NCBI GenBank assembly: GCA_018417955.1
Contig: JACTVC010000004.1
Location: forward strand, 248,001-312,000
DNA from: Laccaria trichodermophora
Lineage: Eukaryota > Basidiomycota > Agaricomycetes > Agaricales > Hydnangiaceae
Reading direction: 5' to 3'
DNA: 64,000 bases
Part shown: one piece after another, positions 61,205-64,000 of the stretch
Numbering within the stretch: the stretch's first letter is position 1
Layout: each line of letters opens with the position of its first letter
The notes under the pieces: generated by a model
What the model saw: the letters and a program-made list of their open reading frames with translations, nothing else
What the model was told of the DNA's origin: nothing
The model's database searches: none
Made by a program: the position numbers and the translations under genes

Positions 61205-61590
61205 AATCTGTAAGGTTACCATGATTGAAGAAGAGTCCGCTGCATAATGTGCAAGCAGCAACTCCTCAACGCTGATCCACTGCAAAACATGCGAGCTGCA
61301 ATCAGGAGCCAGAAGGTTACCATGATTGAAGAAGAGTCCGCTGCATAATGTGCGAGCAGCAACTCCTCAACACTGATCCGCCGCGTAACACGCGAGCAGC
61401 AATCAGTACTTCTGAGGGACCCAGAAGGTTACCATGATTGAAGAAGAGTCCGCCGCATAATGCGCGAGCTGCAACTCCTCCACACTGATCCGCCGCGCAA
61501 CGCGCGAGCAGCAATCAGCCTTCTGATGGAGCCAGAAGGTTACCATGACTGAAGAAGAGTCTGCCGCGTAATGCGCGAGCAGCAACTCTC
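61205..61590. repeat. Four tandem copies of a ~110-bp unit
   Basis: Each unit starts AAGGTTACCATGATTGAAGA (near 61214, 61314, 61427 and 61540). Inside each full unit, a sub-motif CCGCxGCxTAATGCGCGAGC-like occurs twice. Some copies have CG changed to TG or CA relative to others. A diverged copy of the sub-motif occurs at 63500-63525. Confidence 0.75.
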
Positions 61591-61926
61591 AACCAGTTGA
61601 GGTGTCTCCCCTGCCCATAAGAGTCCTCCAATCAAGTCTTAACACCCCAAATAGAGGGGAGATCCTGAGGTAGCCAAAAATGTGTTTGAGCATAGCGTAG
61701 TGATTTCTGGCCCGTTCCTGGGGATCAAATACCCGTTCGAAAGCTATGAACGACGCATTTCCAACGGTATAATTCGCGTATCGTGACGAGCCGTGGTTGT
61801 CGAGATAGAGAGGTAATACCCAGAAACTGCAGTTCTGGAGTAAATGCATACTGCAGACCAAGCTGTTGTCCGTTATCGATGTGAATAGGTGCGTCGGAAA
61901 GGTACGATTCAGGCGTTTCAAACGGG

Positions 61927-62988
61927 CTATAGAGCGTCCGATGCGAGCAGGTTATGACAATAGGAATGGGGAAATGGTTGTTGAAGAGATGGCACTGTAA
62001 CACAAGGACCGCTCGTCCGTTTGGCGCGTATAAGAGCTTCCCAGAAGCGCATTGACCGTGGCTTCAAAACAAGCCAATGAACAAAAGGAACGACGAGGAT
62101 CTCGCCGAGAACGGACGAGATATGTTCATTTTGGCCATGCCAGGCTGAACTAGGCGAAGCGCAGCCAATATGTGACAGTTTGGCGAGTTCATGGGGTCCA
62201 AAGAAAGGTATGAACGAGGGCTTCCCAGCGCAAAAGAGACGAGAGCAATCGGGGTGTTGGTTGGCGAGATATGACATGAACAAGTCACATGCAAATGGTT
62301 GTTGGAGGGATGGTGCTGTGACACGAGAACCGCTTGTCCGTTTGACGCGTATGAGGGCTTCCCAGAAGCGCATTGACCGTGGCTTTAAAACGAGCCAAAG
62401 AACAAAAGGGACGACGAAGATCTCGCCGAGAATGGATGAAACATGCTCATCTTGGTCATACCAGGCTGAACTAGGCGAAGCACCGCCAATAGGTGACCGT
62501 TTGGCGAGTTCAGGGAGTCCACAGAAAGGTGTGAATGAGGGCTTTCCAACGCAAAAAGGATGAGCGCAATCGGGGCATCGGTTGGCGAGATATGACATGA
62601 ACAAGTCACATGTAAGTGGTTGTTGGAGGGATGGTGCTGTAACACAGGAACCGCTCGTCCGTTTGACGCGTATGAGGGCTTCCCAGAAGCGCATTGACCG
62701 TGGCTTCAAAACGAGCCAAAGAACAAAAGGAACGACGAGGATCTCGCCGAAAACGGACGAGAAATGTTCATTTTGGTCATACCAGGCTGAAGTAGGTGAA
62801 GCGCACCCAATACGCGACCGTTTGGCGTGTTCAGGGGGTCCAAAGAAAGGTATGAACGAGGGCCTCCCAGCGCAAAAGAGACGAGAGCAATCGGGGCGTC
62901 GGTTGGCGAGATATGAGGTGAATAAGTCCCATGTTGATGTCCCATCAACCCCATCCAACCCAAAACCACTCCAAACCCTTCTAACCAT
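61927..62988 (-). CDS. Repeat-encoded open frame inside the LTR element (107-residue repeats)
   Basis: An open frame of 353 residues on the element's sense strand. It consists of about three copies of a 321-bp unit (for example the block around ATTGACCGTG at 62051, 62372 and 62693), and 321 bp equals 107 codons, so all copies stay in frame. Each unit reads CDLFMSYLANR.PDC, then KPSF.PFFG, AKRS.IG.ASPSSAWYDQ, LGEI.VVPFVLWLVLKPRS, MRFWEALIRVKRTSG. A CPDC-type cysteine pair recurs in two of the repeats. No family is recognised. No ATG-initiated start in good context is evident beyond the one at 62988, so translation is unproven. Confidence 0.5.
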   Translation of the reverse strand: MVRRVWSGFGLDGVDGTSTWDLFTSYLANRRPDCSRLFCAGRPSFIPFFGPPEHAKRSRIGCASPTSAWYDQNEHFSSVFGEILVVPFVLWLVLKPRSMRFWEALIRVKRTSGSCVTAPSLQQPLTCDLFMSYLANRCPDCAHPFCVGKPSFTPFCGLPELAKRSPIGGASPSSAWYDQDEHVSSILGEIFVVPFVLWLVLKPRSMRFWEALIRVKRTSGSRVTAPSLQQPFACDLFMSYLANQHPDCSRLFCAGKPSFIPFFGPHELAKLSHIGCASPSSAWHGQNEHISSVLGEILVVPFVHWLVLKPRSMRFWEALIRAKRTSGPCVTVPSLQQPFPHSYCHNLLASDAL

Positions 62989-63652
62989 TCAGAAACCAAG
63001 AAGAGCCATTCCAGGGAGCTCATAGAGAAGTAAGGAGGATGAGAACACTCATTCCTCAAGCAAGAAAACAGCAAAGATTGGGAGAGAAGCATAGTAGGGC
63101 ATAGCACATAATTTCCAGAGCAGCAGACTGAACTGGAGGGATGTCAATGAACATCTGGCTGTTCTTGAAAGGCCTAGATGCTAAAAGACAAGGGAGATGG
63201 TTGAGGAACAGGTGGAGTCTGAGAGACAGTGAAGCAGCGCAAAGCAGCAGGCGACACTGGTTGTGGGCGACCTCCTCACCAAGTCAATGGTCGCGTAGTC
63301 GCGGAATCCAGACATAGGTGAGTAGGAACTCTCCTCACAGTAGACTTCAGGCCACGTAGTCGCAAAATCCCAAAGCCCAGCTGCTCAGAGTCAGCGCAGC
63401 AACCCAATCGAACAAACCTCAACCAGCTGTGCAAGCACAAGCTAAAGTCAATGGTTCATCCAACTGAAGGATGGATGAGCCCTTTCACATGAAGTAATAA
63501 GCCTGCCGCGAAGTGCGTGAGCTGCAGCTACCATCCATGCTAAGGTTCCTCCTGTGATGAGCTGGCGCATTCCCACAACTCTCCAGCTCTCCCTCTACCA
63601 AGAAATGCAGACTTCAACCATGCTTTGGTGAAGTCCGCGGTGCCCCCACCAT
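62989..63652. other. 5' internal part of the LTR element
   Basis: Leader region between the primer-binding site and the repeat-encoded frame (read on minus). It has no coding signal. It contains short related blocks with GTAGTCGC near 63295 and 63357. Confidence 0.4.
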
Positions 63653-63971
63653 TGTGAAGCGTTCACTCTGAACTTCTCGCATAGCTGAAGCCAAGAGGGA
63701 AGGAGGAGGCAAGAATGGGTGGATCTGGGATCAACACCCATGAGTGAGCAATGAGCAGTTACAAGATACTCAGCTGGCCCAACATGATTATGCATACTGT
63801 AGGAAGTACAGTTATACAAAGCACTACATGTAGTGCAAGAGGATGGCAAGACTGCTGACAAGGTGGTGGTTCAAGACAAAAGATCAATATATTATGTAAG
63901 ATATCCAAATCTAGCTATATACTACTGTTTGACTATGGCCTCTGGGCATTCCCTTCCAATCCTATATCACA
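63653..63971 (-). mobile_element. LTR (right in window, 5' LTR of the element), 319 bp
   Basis: TGTGAAGCG...ATATCACA, followed by TTACC (63972-63976), the target duplication. The minus-strand primer-binding site candidate lies directly inside. Confidence 0.92.
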
Positions 63972-64000
63972 TTACCATATATGTAATTTTTGAAAAACGG

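Larger units (their letters stand above)
60095..63971 (-). mobile_element. Complete non-autonomous LTR retrotransposon, 3,877 bp
   Basis: Two 319-bp LTRs, 5-bp target duplication TTACC on both sides, a primer-binding site candidate (TGGTGGGGGCA, minus strand, 63651-63641, one base from the LTR) and a polypurine tract (TTGGGGGGCTT, minus strand, 60424-60414) next to the other LTR. Both place the sense strand on minus. No gag, protease, reverse transcriptase, RNase H or integrase motif is found in the 3.2 kb between the LTRs, so it must be mobilised by another element. LTR near-identity indicates a very recent insertion. The interior holds two kinds of tandem repeat and one repeat-encoded open frame. 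Confidence 0.88.

Noticed and set aside
61205..61590. Regularly spaced repeats that could suggest a CRISPR array
   Set aside because: This is a fungal nuclear locus, the repeats are adjacent without unique spacers, and they sit inside an LTR element.

Overview
The window comes from a mushroom-forming basidiomycete (Agaricomycetes). The evidence is the set of core eukaryotic genes with many phase-variable 45-70 bp GT-AG introns, the agaric-type families present (F-box-like, caspase-like, NACHT/NLR), and the abundant transposon remains. Gene models below start at ATG and were joined by hand across introns, so individual splice sites are predictions.

Layout. 0.3-2.4 kb: MRS2-type Mg2+ transporter. 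2.4-5.5 kb: non-coding, with a ~155-bp tandem repeat. 5.5-7.0 kb: an orphan piece of a polyketide-synthase acyltransferase domain, then an intronless aminoglycoside-phosphotransferase-like gene with a strikingly bacterial sequence. 7.0-13.5 kb: two GC-rich repeat blocks bracket a decayed gene, a solo LTR, a Tc1-like MITE and an intronless sodium:solute symporter. 14-28.9 kb: MYND-zinc-finger gene, mucin-like membrane protein, PcaB-like lyase, two paralogous caspase-like genes, calcineurin A and UNC-50. This stretch also holds a mosaic of pseudogene pieces of calcineurin and the mucin-like gene with a ~300-bp inversion. 29.1-34.0 kb: a large disordered WW-domain protein divergent from UNC-50. 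34-43.5 kb: a hypothetical gene, an F-box-like gene, a membrane protein of unknown function, a third caspase-like gene and proteasome ATPase RPT6. 44.2-48.1 kb: NACHT (NLR-type) gene. 48.8-52.2 kb: cytosolic tyrosyl-tRNA synthetase and an AttH/CrtC-like protein. 52.3-56.3 kb: an inverted, broken copy of the 36.9-39.4 kb segment. 56.9-59.1 kb: a TIR element. 60.1-64.0 kb: a complete young non-autonomous LTR retroelement.

The most unusual object is the 3' half of the NACHT gene (about 45.96-47.96 kb). Here 28 successive exons are each exactly one codon long, all phase 0, separated by introns that are mostly 45-91 bp and have canonical splice sites. Several neighbouring introns (46.71-47.25 kb) are near-identical copies of one ~65-bp sequence, while the three-base exons between them differ. 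This looks like an intron family that has invaded one coding sequence at consecutive codon boundaries. Since the acceptor and next donor are only three bases apart, splicing would have to be sequential or recursive.

A second theme is intron birth inside coding sequence. In caspase-like gene A a 55-bp intron occupies sequence that is coding in its paralogue B, and in the NACHT gene three breaks in the reading frame each coincide with a possible phase-0 intron. A third theme is local duplication and decay of defence- or death-related genes (four caspase-like loci plus one NACHT locus in 64 kb).
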